Part shown: piece by piece, positions 1-12,600 of the stretch
Numbering within the stretch: the stretch's first letter is position 1
How the letters are laid out: every line of letters begins with the position of its first letter
Assembly (NCBI GenBank): GCA_039704465.1
Contig: JASFAU010000003.1
Location: 992,001-1,056,000 of the forward strand
Origin: Plasmodiophora brassicae
Taxonomy: Eukaryota; Endomyxa; Phytomyxea; Plasmodiophorida; Plasmodiophoridae
DNA: 64,000 nucleotides
Reading direction: 5' to 3'
Made by a program: the position numbers and the translations under genes
Notes under the pieces: generated by a model
The model's input: the letters and a program-made list of their open reading frames with translations, nothing else
Told to the model about the DNA's origin: nothing
Databases searched by the model: none

Positions 1-2694
1 CTACCGCTGGCTGACTGCTGGTCGATCGTTCCTGTGTCGCCGTCAAGAACGACAGGTCAATCAGAGGTTCGCTTGTTTGAGGGTTCGATGCCGATGCGAA
101 ATCTAGTACGATGATGTCTTGCTGTTGAGACGTGTCGGCCCACGGGTGCCGAAGCGAGCAACCGCTGTCCGGACTCCATAACAGCTCTTCTTTGCAAACC
201 GCATCGTTTGGAAGTTCCCTGATCATTTAAACGCGTTCAGCTCGTTATGGCCAGTATCAGAGACGCACAGAGGAGACGAACCATATTGGACTAGCGCCCG
301 ACACGGGCCTGAAATGCCCTAGGAAGACTTGCGTTGCTCGGTTCTTTTCGATATCGGTTACAGCGTTGCTGTAGAATCGCTAGGAACCCGATCAGTTGGC
401 GTTACGCGTAGATGTCACCCAACGCATGAGTAAACCTTGATGGCTGTAACTGCATTGTGGTTGACAGCGTTGGTCTTCAATTTCCCGAACGTCGTGAAAA
501 CCTTATCCTTCACTTGGTCGACCGTTACTTGTGCGCCTTTCTTACCAGGCGACTTTCCATTCAGTCCAGTGGGGGAAAGGGTATCCCCTTGCGGCTCAGT
601 ATCCTCTGTAGGAGACGGAGGTACGTCTCGCGAGCCAAATGCGTGCTTGTGCATTGCACCACTTCCTGTGATTAGACTCTGCAAATTAGCTATTGTTTCA
701 GACGCACCGTTGCAGGAGAGCTGACCTGCGTACTGGTTGGCAATGCGATCGCCGTGGCTCATGAACAGATCTGGCACGAGGAGGGCTTCAGTAGCAGCCG
801 ACCACGACAACGGTGACGTGTTCAACCTTTTAGGGCAACGCTAAGGCTGGGATCGGTAACCTCCCAGTCATCACCACGCGCAATGCCGAGCGCTTTCAAC
901 AGATCGGGTATTCCAGCGCACGCTGCCGTGTACTGGGCGAAGTTGGTGCGGTCCAGGCAGTCAACACCTAATGCGACAAATTACGATCGGCCTCTTTGAG
1001 AGTCCAGCCAACTTACAATTCGTCCGGATAACACCAGCTTGCATTTGCTTAGGGCGAGACCCCGCACGAACTACTTTGTTGTCGTGAAGAAACCCAACGT
1101 TCTTCACGCTATCGCGAAGCAGATCCCGAAGTTCCTCGTCGATACTGAAACCAGCCTTCTGCCGACCAAGAAAATCGTACGGCATGTAAATGATATCCCT
1201 AGGCGTAAACCGCGAGCGCTCTGCGAACGCCTGGATGGCTAACTGGAACTGATCTCCCAGAAGTGCCTCCTTGTGCGCCCCCTGTGGAATGAGTTGGAGC
1301 ACGTTCAGATGCCTGACAGCAAGTACGAATATGGCACTTCACCTGTCGAATCAGATTTACGCAAACGATCGGGGCATGATATTCGTCGAGCATTCTTTGG
1401 AAGTGTACTTCCGTCGAAGTGAAATCCGTTTCTCGTCGGGTGAGACGAAATTCTATCGCACGGACGGACTCGCTCAGGGTACAATACAAGGCATTGTCAT
1501 GTCGGTACCTGGTTTAGGTTGAGTAATTGTTGATTGATCGTGCCCCCAGAAGATCGGAATGGAGCCGCGATGCAAGCAGACAGCCGCATACTGGCAGAAT
1601 TCCGACCAGGAGTCGCCCAGTGAGATGAACAATTCGGTTTGCACCTCGTTAGCAACATGGCCGCGGCCGGAGGACGACAGCCCTCGGCGTTGGTACCGTG
1701 TCCCCGCCATCCAACGTGAACGTCGACAGAGCAGCGTAAGGGTGACGACATCGTTAGATTGCCTATCTCGAGCGTCAGTTGAGCAAGCGCTCTAATGCAC
1801 TGCATGCCGACGAACAGTTCGACAGGCTTTTGTTGAAAGAACCCATGGATGACCGGGGTGACCCAGTAACTGGGACATGATAGTCGAAGGGCATTCTGTA
1901 TGGATGTCCAGTTCCAGCAATACATTTCGTTAACCTGAGTAGATGGGTCAGGCGCTGGGAGAGCCCCTGAACGCAGAAACACACATGTTCACTGTCTTCC
2001 CCGACGTTACTCTGCATTGATCTCGTTAAATCGTACTCGGAAGACATGTAGAAGTCCTGTGGAACGCGGCCCACAGCTCGTTACACGTGCCAGCTATTTG
2101 GTCGACACGATTCCAAATACCTTTGACATGTCAGTGGCCTGAAACAGGGTACGGTATCGTTGCATATTCAGCGGAATCGGGTCGACATCTCTCTTGATGT
2201 TGACGAGGGCCGTCTCTTGTACCTTGCCGATTGACTTCTATCAAAGTCTGTACTGTAGAGCAGAGAGCGATACGGACCTGATAGATGCTGCGACTAGCAA
2301 TCTGGCCGCGCTCCAAACGAGCGATCGCAAAGTGCATATGCCAGTCGTTATCCAGAAGCTGGACGAATCCGAAGAAGGCAGCGGCTCTCAGCCGAATTCG
2401 GCACGAGCTACCGGCCGCCTGAGTCGATAGCCAGTGACGAAGCGATACTTTCGTGAACTCGTCTGGGTATTCCATCACGTTCGGCTGAGGCGCTGATTCC
2501 TAGGAACCCGTGGATGAGGTACAACACGTTGCAAGAGGGGGAACAAACCCATGGGCACATACGTCGCTGTAATCAACGTGCAGGACGCGATACCGTTCCC
2601 TGAGTTCATCGGTACCGCACAGCAGGAAGCAGTGTTCGGTCTCAAACAGCGTGATGTTCGTAAGAAACGCCCTGCCCAGCGGAGGCAGGCTCAT
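1..2694 (-). CDS. FIG4: FIG4-type SAC-domain phosphoinositide phosphatase (3' end beyond the window)
   Basis: Predicted SAC-domain phosphatase, most like FIG4, which removes the 5-phosphate of PtdIns(3,5)P2 on endosomes and vacuoles. The start is the ATG at 2692-2694. Order along the protein: an N-terminal strand with YRVLHVDYSD (near 2600), FGFVQLLDNDW (near 2370), DFYMSSEYDLTRSMQ (near 2020), RRSRWMAGTRYQRRG (near 1700), HRGSIPIFW (near 1570), VCVNLIRQ (near 1350), and the catalytic Cx5R(T) motif RTNCVDCLDRTN at about 943-1028, split by an intron at 968-1016. Downstream come HGDRIANQYAG, FLGHFRP and SPIWEL, all typical of this family. The reading stays open to base 1, so the C-terminus lies outside the window. 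Some 5' exon joins were not settled. The tail exon order supports FIG4 over Sac1, but this is by eye. Confidence 0.8.
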
Positions 2695-3214
2695 GTTCGG
2701 ATGCGATCTGTCGATTCGATCCGGCCGCAGATAGGCCTGGCGCAGCCCCGGTGGCCCAGTCGTGCACCCTCAACAAAAAAAAGACACAGACGCCGCATCG
2801 AAATTATCCCACACGTCAGTACGGTAAATCGGTAATACTGTAATAGACTAATAGTGCAAGTGCAACACGAGACCCGGATCTGGAAATCTCGTTGTCTCGG
2901 CACGTACGTACTCTGCTCGCGCACCACTACACGACCACTGCTACAATACACACGATATGCTGGATTGGCCTACCCCGCAATGTCAGACCTTCCCTCGTGT
3001 AGTATTACTACTACATATGCAGGATGGGGTAATACCGAACAAGTGTTGCCTGGACCTCTGGCAACTGCACGGTGCAGTCAGCGTCACTCGGGGCCGCCAC
3101 GCGATCGACAGCGCCCACGCCCTCCGAAGAATCCGGCCGGCACATGGTGACGGTTGTTACCCCGTGATCCGATCCGAGTCGCCCCACACTCTGCGACGAC
3201 TGGGCCGCACCACC
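2695..3214. promoter_or_regulatory. Divergent intergenic region, FIG4-like / ABC transporter
   Basis: About 520 bp between two divergently read genes, so it must hold both promoters. It includes a short A-run near 2775. I see no convincing gene in it, and no motif I could defend as a named binding site. Confidence 0.4.
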
Positions 3215-6200
3215 ATGTCGACCTCGATTGAACTGGAGGGGAACGACCCCTTGCCGATCCTGCCATCGAAACCGGACCCGGTTGCCCTTGTTCGACCGAC
3301 ACGGTTCTTGGTTTGTTTCGGGTACGCTGTTTCGAATGGAGCCCCATTCAAACGCCACTGTGGTAGAACCTGTTGCGATATGCGACATCTGGCGACTGGT
3401 TGATGAATGGGGTCGGCATTATTATGTCGATGGCGACAGGAGCGGCTCGTCCCCTGATATCGTACGGCCTTGGTAAATGTCAGGCATAGTGGCTCAGCTC
3501 CGATTGCAGGCTCGTCTTCGGTGCGCTCATTGATACGTTCGCACAATGGGAGGCACAGAAACATGTCGGTGATATTATCACTGCCGACGAGCTGGCTCAG
3601 AGAACGGCCCACATCACTCTGTATTTCTTGTACCTTGGAGGTACCAACTGTCCGGAACTGAATCGACAAACCACATGCTGACGTTTCTTCTTCCACTCTA
3701 GTGTTAACTTTGCTGGCCACATACTTCTTCATGGCGCCGTTCATATACACCGGTGAGCGACAGGTGACCCCGAGCAATTGGCACATCCATCGCTGACTGC
3801 GTTCTAAACGGTTGCCGAAGACGTTCTGCCTGCGAGCCGATTACCTGAAGGCAGTTCTGAGACAGCCGGTTGCATTCTTTGACAAGGTTGGCGCGGGCGA
3901 AGTCGCAACGCGCATCACGTCAGATACCCTACTGGTCCAGGACGGAATCAGTGACAAGGTCCCGCTTGCCTGCCAACAGATCACCATGTTCGTGGCAGGT
4001 TTTGCCGTCGCATTCAGTCGCTCATGGAGACTCGCATTAATCCTGACGTCTGTCGTCCCGATTATGGTACTCAGCGGCTCTATTACGAACTTGGCTGTCA
4101 GCAAGTTCCACACGCGTATCCTGTCAAGTTATGCATCAGCAGGCAGCATCGCGGAAGAGGCCATTACGTCTGTAAGAACAGTGACAGCATTCGGCATTCA
4201 GCAACGTGTCGCGACGAGGTATAACGAAGAGCTCGCCAAGGCTCGAAAGCAAGGGAAGAAGAAAGCTATGGTAGGCTACGAGTGCAGCATGCTGAATGGG
4301 ATTTAGCTAAACAGAATACTCGGCTTAGGTCACTGGAATTGGTTTTGGGATCCAATTTGGGTTCAACTACTTCGCGTACTCACTTGCATTCTACTATGGC
4401 TATATACTACTGTCGAAGGGTGAAATCACCGCAGGCATGCAGGAACCTCGCCTCGCAAATGCAATCATTGACAAATCTGCAGGCAATATTGTGAGCGTGT
4501 TCTTCGGTGTTCTTATTGGGTCGCTTGCGCTTGGACAAGTCGCACCCGATTTTCAAGCGTTTTCGATGGCGAAGAGTGCTGGTGCGAAACTGTTCCAAAC
4601 CATCGATATCGCCCCAAAGATTGATCCCTACGATCGCAACGGAAAGCTTATTCCTGAATCCGAACTGAAAGGCCACATAACATTCAAGGATGTTCAGGTA
4701 AACGAAGACATGGCTCAGAATTACTACTATTGTCTTGAAATAGATCACCTTGGCAGTTCGCATACCCTTCTCGCCCTGGCGTAGTCGTCTTAGATGGCTT
4801 TAAATTGGACATCAAGGCAGGAACAACAGTCGCGGTCGTAGGTCCGATCAAGCAATCAATGTTGTACATCTTCTCTCTGGCTGATGTTATCGTAAGGTGC
4901 TAGCGGTGGTGGAAAGTCGACTATCGTCCAACTGATCGAACGCTTCTATGATCCTGATTCCGGAACAGTCGCACTGGATGGCATCCCCCTTACTGATTTG
5001 AACTTGTCATGGCTTCGCAGCCAGATCGGACTGGTTTCTCAGGTATATTCAAGGACTGGAGCCGTATAATGAAGTCTGACACTTGAATCTGTCGCAGGAA
5101 CCTGTTCTATTCGACGGAACGGTAAGTGACAACATATCGCTCGGCTTCACTGATAAGCAGCGCAAGGAAATGTCCCAATTAGAACGTCACGACCGCATTG
5201 TGGAGGCGTGCAAACTGGCGAACGCGCATGGTTTCGTTATGAAACTACCCCAGGGGTATGACAGTGAAGTGGGCGAACGTGGAGGTCGTCTGTCTGGAGG
5301 TCAGAAACAACGAATTGCAATTGCGAGGGCAATCCTGTCGAATCCACGTATTCTCTTGCTTGGTCTGCTCTGAGAGAGTCCTCGTTCTGGTGTCGTGTCT
5401 TACAGTAACCTCTGCAGACGAAGCAACTTCGGCGCTGGATACTGCGTCCGAGCGAATTGTTCAGGCCGCGTTAGATGCTGCGTCAAAGTCAAGAACAACT
5501 GTTGTCGTTGCACACCGTTTGTCGACCGTCAAGAACGCAGACCGCATTATCGTTCTGGAACGCGGCGGGCACGTCATTGAGGATGGGACTCATGTTGAAC
5601 TGATTCGAGCTGGTGGTGTGTACGCAGAGATGGTTCGCAGTCAGCAAATCGCGAGCGCCGACCGGGTACCCCAACCAAGCGAACCGTTAATTGAGACGTT
5701 CAGTGTGAACCCTGTTCAAGCCCAAGATGAGCGAATCGATGCTGGTGTTCGCGCCCCACAGACAGTTGCCAGCCAGGATGTCACGATTGAGCTCACCGAT
5801 CGCCAGCCCCGCCTATCATCTTGGAAAGTTCTATCGTACATGTTCAGGATGAACCGTCCTGAGCTAACAATCACCATCCCCGCCTTCCTTGCAGCGAGCG
5901 CCAACGGCTTGGTATATCCAGCGTTCGCCATCATTTTCGCAACCATCATCCAGGTGGTTTCCGTTAGTCGCGCTAATCAATCGTGCTGACGACTGTTTCA
6001 GTTGTTTGCCCAACCTGGGCCGAACACAGAGCACGATGCAAACATGATGTCGTTGGCGTTCTTGCTGCTAGGAATCGCGACGGTCGCCGTCACCGCTATG
6101 CAGAATGGCGGATTCGGCGTTGCTGGCGAATTGCTGACGGAACGGATTCGTCAACGCGCGCTCGCCGCAATTCTTCGTCAGGATAGTTCCTTCTTTGACT

Positions 6201-7910
6201 ACGAAGAGCATTCCGTCGGGGCCCTCACAGCAAGTCTCGCCAGAGACGCACAACAAGTACAAGGCGCATCCGGGGCAATTCTGGCCACCATCCTGCAAGT
6301 GATAGTGAACCTCGTCGCCTGCGTTACCGTATCGGTCGCATACGGGTGGAAGCTGGCGCTGGTTGGCGTTTGCGGGCGTCAGTCTGTAGTTACCGCTGTA
6401 TTTGGCATCACGGTTTCTTATTTCCCTCTGCACAGTGCCTCTGATGATTGGATCTGGCCTGGTCCGGGTTCGAATACTGGCGCATTTCTCAGAGAAGTCG
6501 AAAGAAGGTACATCGTAGTCCCGGTAGCATTCGTATGCTGAAATCCCAGCGAACATCTAGCCTATGCGCGTTCAGCACAGGTGGCCTGCGAATCTGTTGC
6601 TGCCATCCGGGCTGTCCAGTCGTTGTCGTGTGATCATGACCGATATGTGGCGATGCTCGATGAACCGTTCCGGGATGGGGTGCGCAATGCAACTCTCGGG
6701 ACATGGGCGTTCGCCTTGTCACAGTCGATGATCTTCCTGGTGAACTCCCTGGTGTTCTGGTATGGTGGCCGCCTCATTGCATATGAGGGCTACCAGATCG
6801 ATCAGATGATGGTGGTGTTTATCGCTCTCGTTTTCGGGTACAATCAAGACGTACTCGTGTAGAACCCTTTGCCATGAAGCATTAAGTGTTTTCAACGTAG
6901 GAGTACGTCTGCTGGACGAGCGTTTGGATATGCACCCGACCTTTACCGCGCCAAAGATTCTGGAGAAGCCATCATACGACTGCTCGAGAAGCGGCCGCTT
7001 ATCGATAGTGACTCCCCGGACGGGATTCGCGTCGACCCTAAGACCGTTCGTGGGTCGATCGAATTCAGGAATGTTGCCTTCTGTTATCCTCTCCGCCCGA
7101 CGGTTCCTGTTCTCAGAGGGATCGACCTGGATGTCAAACCTGGACAGTTTGTCGCTCTGGTTGGCCCTAGTACGTTGCTCTATTGCGTCTCTGGCGTTGT
7201 CGATGTGAGCCGTTGGCAGGTGGGTCTGGAAAGTCGACAGTCGTGTCGCTGATCGAACGTTTCTACAATGTCACCGGTGGGTCGATTCTCGTCGACGGGG
7301 TAAACATCGCGGATTTGCACCTGTCGTCGTACCGGTCGGCGATTGGTATCGTATCGCAAGAACCGAGCCTGTTTGCCATGTTGACCATCGGCGAGAATGT
7401 CGCATACGGGGCTGGGTACGCCGATTCCCTACCGACCCAATCCGAAATCGAAGCAAGCTGCAAGGAGGCAAACATCCACGATTTCATAATGTCGCTACCA
7501 AATGGCTACAACACGCCTGTCGGCGCCAGGGGCACGCAGCTGTCTGGTGGCCAGAAGCAACGAATTGCTATCGCTCGCGCCCTGATCAGGCAGCCGCGTA
7601 TCCTCTTGCTGGGTCCGCACGGTCGATCTGCTTGTTGCACACGTGGGGTCTGACCGCTTGGTGGACAGATGAGGCAACGTCTGCCCTGGATCCAGAATCG
7701 GAGCGAGTGGTGCAGGAGGCGCTCGACAAAGCCGCCCGGGGTCGAACTACGGTGGCGATCGCTCATCGCCTGAGCGCCATCCAGAATGCCGACGTTATTT
7801 TCGTGTTTCAGAACGGCATGATCGTCGAGAGCGGCAATCATGCCGACTTGTTCGCCAAGCGTGGGCTCTACCACGACCTTGTCGTTGAGCAGAACATCAA
7901 TGCACCATAG
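3215..7910 (+). CDS. ABCB-type full ABC exporter (multidrug / Ste6-like)
   Basis: Full transporter with order TMD1-NBD1-TMD2-NBD2, expected to export lipophilic substrates across a membrane using ATP. The start ATG at 3215 follows an in-frame stop-free leader and gives [12 protein letters not shown]1 carries [15 protein letters not shown] (near 3890), a pattern characteristic of fungal ABCB proteins. NBD1 has Walker [10 protein letters not shown] (4841-4925, split by intron 4842-4896), Q-loop GLVSQEP, signature LSGGQKQR and [11 protein letters not shown] (split by intron 5363-5417). NBD2 has GPSGSGKST (split by 7170-7219), LSGGQKQR and [11 protein letters not shown] (split by 7613-7668). The H-loops AHRLST and AHRLSA are present. 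At least ten further short introns interrupt the TMDs, one of them (about 4433-4485) apparently with a GC donor. The second intron (3473-3509) does not close in frame by a strict GT-AG rule. Confidence 0.93.
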
Positions 7911-7958
7911 GTTTCAACACGTAACCGAGTTTGTATTGCGAAGGGCGGGTTCGTTCGC

Positions 7959-8552
7959 CTACGATGCTGAACCTGGTGCTGTGGGCTTATTGAGGAACAT
8001 GTATGCGGCCACGCCCAAGGCCAGCACGACCGCAGCCGACTTGGATGCGAATAAGGCGGCCCCCGGCCCGCCATAGACCATGACCTTGTCCGCCGATGAC
8101 CCGAACACTGGCCGGATGAACTTGCCCTTGACGCGCTTGTACAAGCCGTAATAGCGTTCGTTCACCGGGTGCATAATGTGATGCCCGAGCGTCTTCCACA
8201 CGGATGCCAAGCGTTCGCTGGTCGACTTTGAGGACAGGGATCGCAGACCTTCCGTGGTGAACACATCGTTCTTTCGGGCGAGCGTGGACGCGACATATCC
8301 TCTGGCGTCACGCTGGGCGGCGTTCTTGTTCAGGAGGTACAACGCGGCTGCTACGGCGACACGTCGAGCGCCGAACGCCGATATCGCAGCCAGTATGCCA
8401 ACCACCTCGACCGTTTCGCGTGGGTGCTTCACGACGAGGTCCTGCGCATGGTCCATGAACCCTTCGGGACCACCACCGGCCCTGACGCCGGCGAACTGCA
8501 GCGCGAGGGCAGCAATGCTGCAGAGCGCTATAACAACGAACCTGTGCGGCAT
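7959..8552 (-). CDS. Orphan secretory/membrane protein, tandem paralogue A
   Basis: Single-exon ORF of 197 residues that I do not recognise. It starts MPHRFVVIALCSIAALALQ, which looks like a signal peptide. A second hydrophobic stretch lies at about residues 48-70, and a third near the C-terminus (AVVLALGVAAYMFL). It shares clear blocks with the neighbouring ORF at 8808-9389: KHPRE/KHPRA, FGARRVA/FGFRRVA, LNKNAAQRDA/LNKNAAERDA, SKSTSERLA/SKSNNERLA, NERYYGLYKRVK/NERYYRLYKHVK and DKVMVYG/DKAMVFG. The two are adjacent and on the same strand, so a tandem duplication is likely. It is convergent with the ABC transporter, 48 bp away. Function is unknown. Confidence 0.8.
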   Translation of the reverse strand: MPHRFVVIALCSIAALALQFAGVRAGGGPEGFMDHAQDLVVKHPRETVEVVGILAAISAFGARRVAVAAALYLLNKNAAQRDARGYVASTLARKNDVFTTEGLRSLSSKSTSERLASVWKTLGHHIMHPVNERYYGLYKRVKGKFIRPVFGSSADKVMVYGGPGAALFASKSAAVVLALGVAAYMFLNKPTAPGSAS

Positions 8553-8807
8553 GAGGACGACGACCCGGTCGCCTTATGGCCCTTCTGTCCGACCAGATCG
8601 AAGTGCGGCTCCGGTTCCGGCGAGAGTCACGAGTCACGACGAGCGTGGCTGAAACCTATTTTTAGGTAGTTCGCGGGACAGCGGGACATTGTGCCGCCGA
8701 CGTGGTGGATAGATATCGAGTTGGCGGTCAGGCAACCAACAGCCTCAGCTAATGAGTCCAGTCTGCTGGTGGACAGTCACCGAAAGGTATGTATTGGGGC
8801 GATTCGC

Positions 8808-9389
8808 CTAGGGCGTCGCGGTCTTGTTGGAGTTGCCGAGGTAGACGTAGGCGCCGACGGCCAAACCCGCTGCGGTAGCAGCCGTCTTCGACATGGCAAT
8901 GACGGAGGCGGGTGCTCCAAAGACCATGGCCTTGTCACTGTGGACCCCGAGAACCGGTTTGACGTGCGTGTCCTTGACGTGCTTGTACAGTCGATAGTAC
9001 CGTTCGTTCAATGGACGCAGAACGCGATGACGGATCGTGTTCTTCGCGGCAGCCAGACGCTCGTTGTTCGACTTCGACGCCAGCGAGTGCATGCCATTCA
9101 TCGTGAACAGGTCTTCGGTCGGGTCGAGCGCGGGGTGTTCGCCTGCACCGTTGGCGTCTCGCTCGGCCGCGTTCTTGTTCAGGTAGTACAACGTCGATGC
9201 CGTCGCGACACGGCGGAAGCCGAACAGGGACGTTGCCGCCAGCGCCATAATCGCCTCGGCCGCCGCACGCGGATGCTTCTGGACCAGCTCCTGCGCGCTC
9301 GCCATGAACGTGTCGTTATCCGAGGCGGCAGCGACCGCGATCAGCGCCGCGCTGCAAACCGCAAGGACCAGGGCCGCGCGATGCACCAT
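8808..9389 (-). CDS. Orphan secretory/membrane protein, tandem paralogue B
   Basis: Single-exon ORF of 193 residues, paralogous to the ORF at 7959-8552. It starts MVHRAALVLAVCSAALIAVA, a likely signal peptide ending near AAA/SDN. It has a mid hydrophobic segment (AIMALAATSLFGF) and a C-terminal one (AATAAGLAVGAYVYL) followed by a short polar tail. The conserved charged core, with LNKNAAERDA, SLASKSNNERLA and NERYYRLYKHVK, lies between the hydrophobic segments. The alternation of conserved polar motif and variable hydrophobic ends suggests a constrained protein rather than chance ORFs. I cannot match the core to any family I know. Confidence 0.8.
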   Translation of the reverse strand: MVHRAALVLAVCSAALIAVAAASDNDTFMASAQELVQKHPRAAAEAIMALAATSLFGFRRVATASTLYYLNKNAAERDANGAGEHPALDPTEDLFTMNGMHSLASKSNNERLAAAKNTIRHRVLRPLNERYYRLYKHVKDTHVKPVLGVHSDKAMVFGAPASVIAMSKTAATAAGLAVGAYVYLGNSNKTATP

Positions 9390-9634
9390 GATGACGAGGA
9401 CGATGACGACCCTTTGCGCTCGTGAACCTGAATGCAGAAAAAGTCCGCCGCTGCGTTGCTGCCGTGAACGAACCCGACGACGGGCGGCCTGATGCTATTT
9501 CCGGAACCGCCAACGCAGTTAACGCCTTTTTCTTCGTGGACGAATCGACGGCGGAGATAACGCGACCTGCTACTAAACCGCATGGGAGGGGGGCAGGCCG
9601 CTATAGACCATACTGGATGCGACGTGTCTATTGA

Positions 9635-12600
9635 TCATGACTGGCCGGGGCTGGTGCCGGCCGCAGGCACCTTGGCCAGGATGGATCGCAGGACGCACGA
9701 GACGGCCGGGTCCGTGGCCATCTGGGCACCGTCGACGTCGAACAGTCGTTGCAGCATGGGCGCGAGGTTGGCGGATGGCGGGGGCGCTCCGTCCGGCACG
9801 GTGAACTCGGCGCCGTCGCCGAGAAGGGCACTGGAGATGGTGCGCCAGAGAGATGCCGCGCTGGTCGGCGCGTTCTCCTCCTGTCTCCACCGACCGATGG
9901 CGTCGAATACGCTCGCGACAGCAGATCGGCGAACGACGAGCGAACCGAGAACCAGAGGCGCGCCCGTTGCCATGAATAGCAGCGACACGTCGCTGGTGTC
10001 GTCCGCCGGTTGCCAGCACATGCAGACCGTGTCGGCGGGCACGGACGCGACCGCCCCGTCGCCGTCGTAACTGATCGCCTCGAGTGTGGTGGCCTTGTAC
10101 GCGGGGACGCTGTCTCGTAACCAACTATGCAGGAGCGGCAGCTGACGCCTGAGCACCTCGCATGACGAATCCCGCCAGCTGAGACGCTCCAGGTCGGCTC
10201 GACAGCAGATCAGCATCTGAGCCACGTCGGCCCCGGTCAGCTTCAACTCCTTCCTCGCGTTCGCTTCGGTCTCGGCGGCGCCACTCTCCAGCACGAACGC
10301 CACATACAGATCGCGCAGGTCGCGAAGCACGCCCGCGTCCAGCCTGTCGACGTTGGCAACGGCAGCCGCAGCCTCCACGACATCGCGCTCCAGCTTGACG
10401 GCCGCCGACCGAACCCGGCACGCGTCGTACAGGGCGCAGGCCGAACGGCCACGATCGCCGAGCCCCTTCCAGTAGCGCGTCGCTGCCAGGACCAGGGCAC
10501 GCTGCAACGGCAACGGCTCCTGCCCACATTTCCCGACGATCGTATTCGCCGATTCCAGAGCGAGGCGAACAGCTTCCGCTGGCGTATCGCACACGTTTGC
10601 CTGCGAGACGGTACGGTCAGCACGACAGATCGCCAGAAGCGATAGAGAGAGAGGCGGCTAACCTGTAGGTGAAGGACCTTGGCCTGGAGATATGGGCTTG
10701 GCCCGGGTAGCAGTGCGAGCAGACGCGCTGCCTCGTTGGCGTTGGCGCCGTCGCCCGTCGCCTCGCACAGGGCGACGCGCGTCAGGATCATCGGGCGTAT
10801 GACGGGGAAGTATCGGGATCGGAACACGGTGACCTGCATGGCCGACGACGTGCCCTCCAGCACGTCCTGCGCCTGCCGCAGTAGATCAACGGCGCGTTGC
10901 ACGTCGCCGGTCTGGCGGCGATGGCACAGGACGCCGGCGAACGCAAGGTACCCTTCGCAAAACCGGGCGGCCAGCGTCGCGTCGTCCAGCGTCTCGAAGA
11001 CGGCGACGGCGCCGTCTTCGTCGCCTCGGATGGCGAGGACCTCGGCGCGCGCCAACAGGCAACGTCGTCGGACGGATCGCTCGTGGACGCTGTCAGCGGC
11101 GGCGACGACCGTACCCGCGATGGTGTCGGCGTCGCGAAGGTTGCCCATGGCCAGCAGCGCGTCCACCTGCATCATCCGGACGGTGAACCATTGGCGACCG
11201 ACGGCCGCACCGTTTCGTAGCGCGTCGTCGCAGCGCTGGACGCAGTCTGCCGACGACGCTATCGAAGCGGACACGACAACCTGCCATCTCTCGCGTCAGC
11301 ACCCAGCTGTACGACGGGGGCGCTGCGTTGCACGTCACCGCTTCTTGCTTCAGGGGGCCCGTCACCCTGTCCAGGACGCGGTTCGCGGGTTCAGCACAAT
11401 CCCCCCTGCCCTGCTTCACGAGCCAGGCGAGCAGCCGCCCGTACGCGAGGACGACGTCGGGTGACGTGGTCCCAGCCAGCAGCTCGTCGACGTTGCACAG
11501 TGCTTTGACGCAGGCGTCCTGCTCCGATACGGCCGCGTCGTTCTTCCATGGCGGGATCAGCGCGTCTGGCGGCGTCGAGCGGGACCGGCGCCGGCCCTGG
11601 ACGTCGTCGGGGGCGTCGGCGGCGCGGAACAGTCGCGACAGGATGTCGACCGCCTCGGCAGGCTGCCCGACCTGCAAACAGGCCTGCACCTGCATGGCCA
11701 GACCGGCGACGGTCCTGTCCAGGTCGCCGGCCGACGTCCTCGCGACAGAAATCAGGATCGACACGACCGGCAACGCCTTCAGGCCGCCGTCGTCGTCGGC
11801 GCTGCCCAGCAACTCGCGACCTGCGAACTCGAAGGCGGCCAGGGCGTCGCCAACGTGGACGCGGTCGGGTCGCAGCATGATGTCGGTGCCGGGGAAGACG
11901 GGCGCCGGCAGCGCCCTCGTGGCCAGCTGGGCGGCCACCTGCGCGTGCTCGCCCGTCATCGACAGGATCGCCGACGCCATCAACGAGATGCGATCGGCGG
12001 CGTCGGCGCGCGCCCCCAGATCGCCCGGCAACTGCTGGGCCAGGCGCCCATACGCGATGCAACCGTACAGGCAGCCCCAGACGCCAACGCGCTCGAACGC
12101 GTCGCCCTGGCCAGCGTCCACCGTCTCGACCACGTTCCGCCAGATGTCGATCGCGTCCGGGCGCCGCCCAAGGCACAGCAGGACGGCGGCCAGGTCCAGC
12201 AGGGCCCGCAGGAGGACCAGCGTCTCCTGCTTGGCGCGGCAGAACTCGATCAGCTTCTCGTACAGCGGGACGACGTCGTGCAGGCGGCCGACGCCGTCCA
12301 TGCCGGCGTACAGCGCGTGCCTGGCCTGCTCCAGCTTCCGCAGGGTCGCGTTCCGGTCCCGCTCGACCTCGTCCTGGAGCCGGGCGAACCGGTCCAGTCG
12401 CGCCCGGTCCCGCCCGACCCGATCGGTGGCGTCGTCGACGGCCTGCTTCAGCGCCGTCCGCTTCCCGTTGTACACGTCGGTGGCGGCCGCCAGCTTCTGG
12501 TCCTCCTCCATCTTGCCCAGGCGGCTGCGTTTCAGCTGGCGCCGGGCGGCGATCTCGTCCCGCAACCGGGCCATGTCCTGGTCGAGGACGTCCAGGTCGT

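Noticed and set aside
1..2694. Non-coding left end
   Set aside because: At first no long ORF was evident, but spliced minus-strand reading recovers the SAC active site and flanking motifs.
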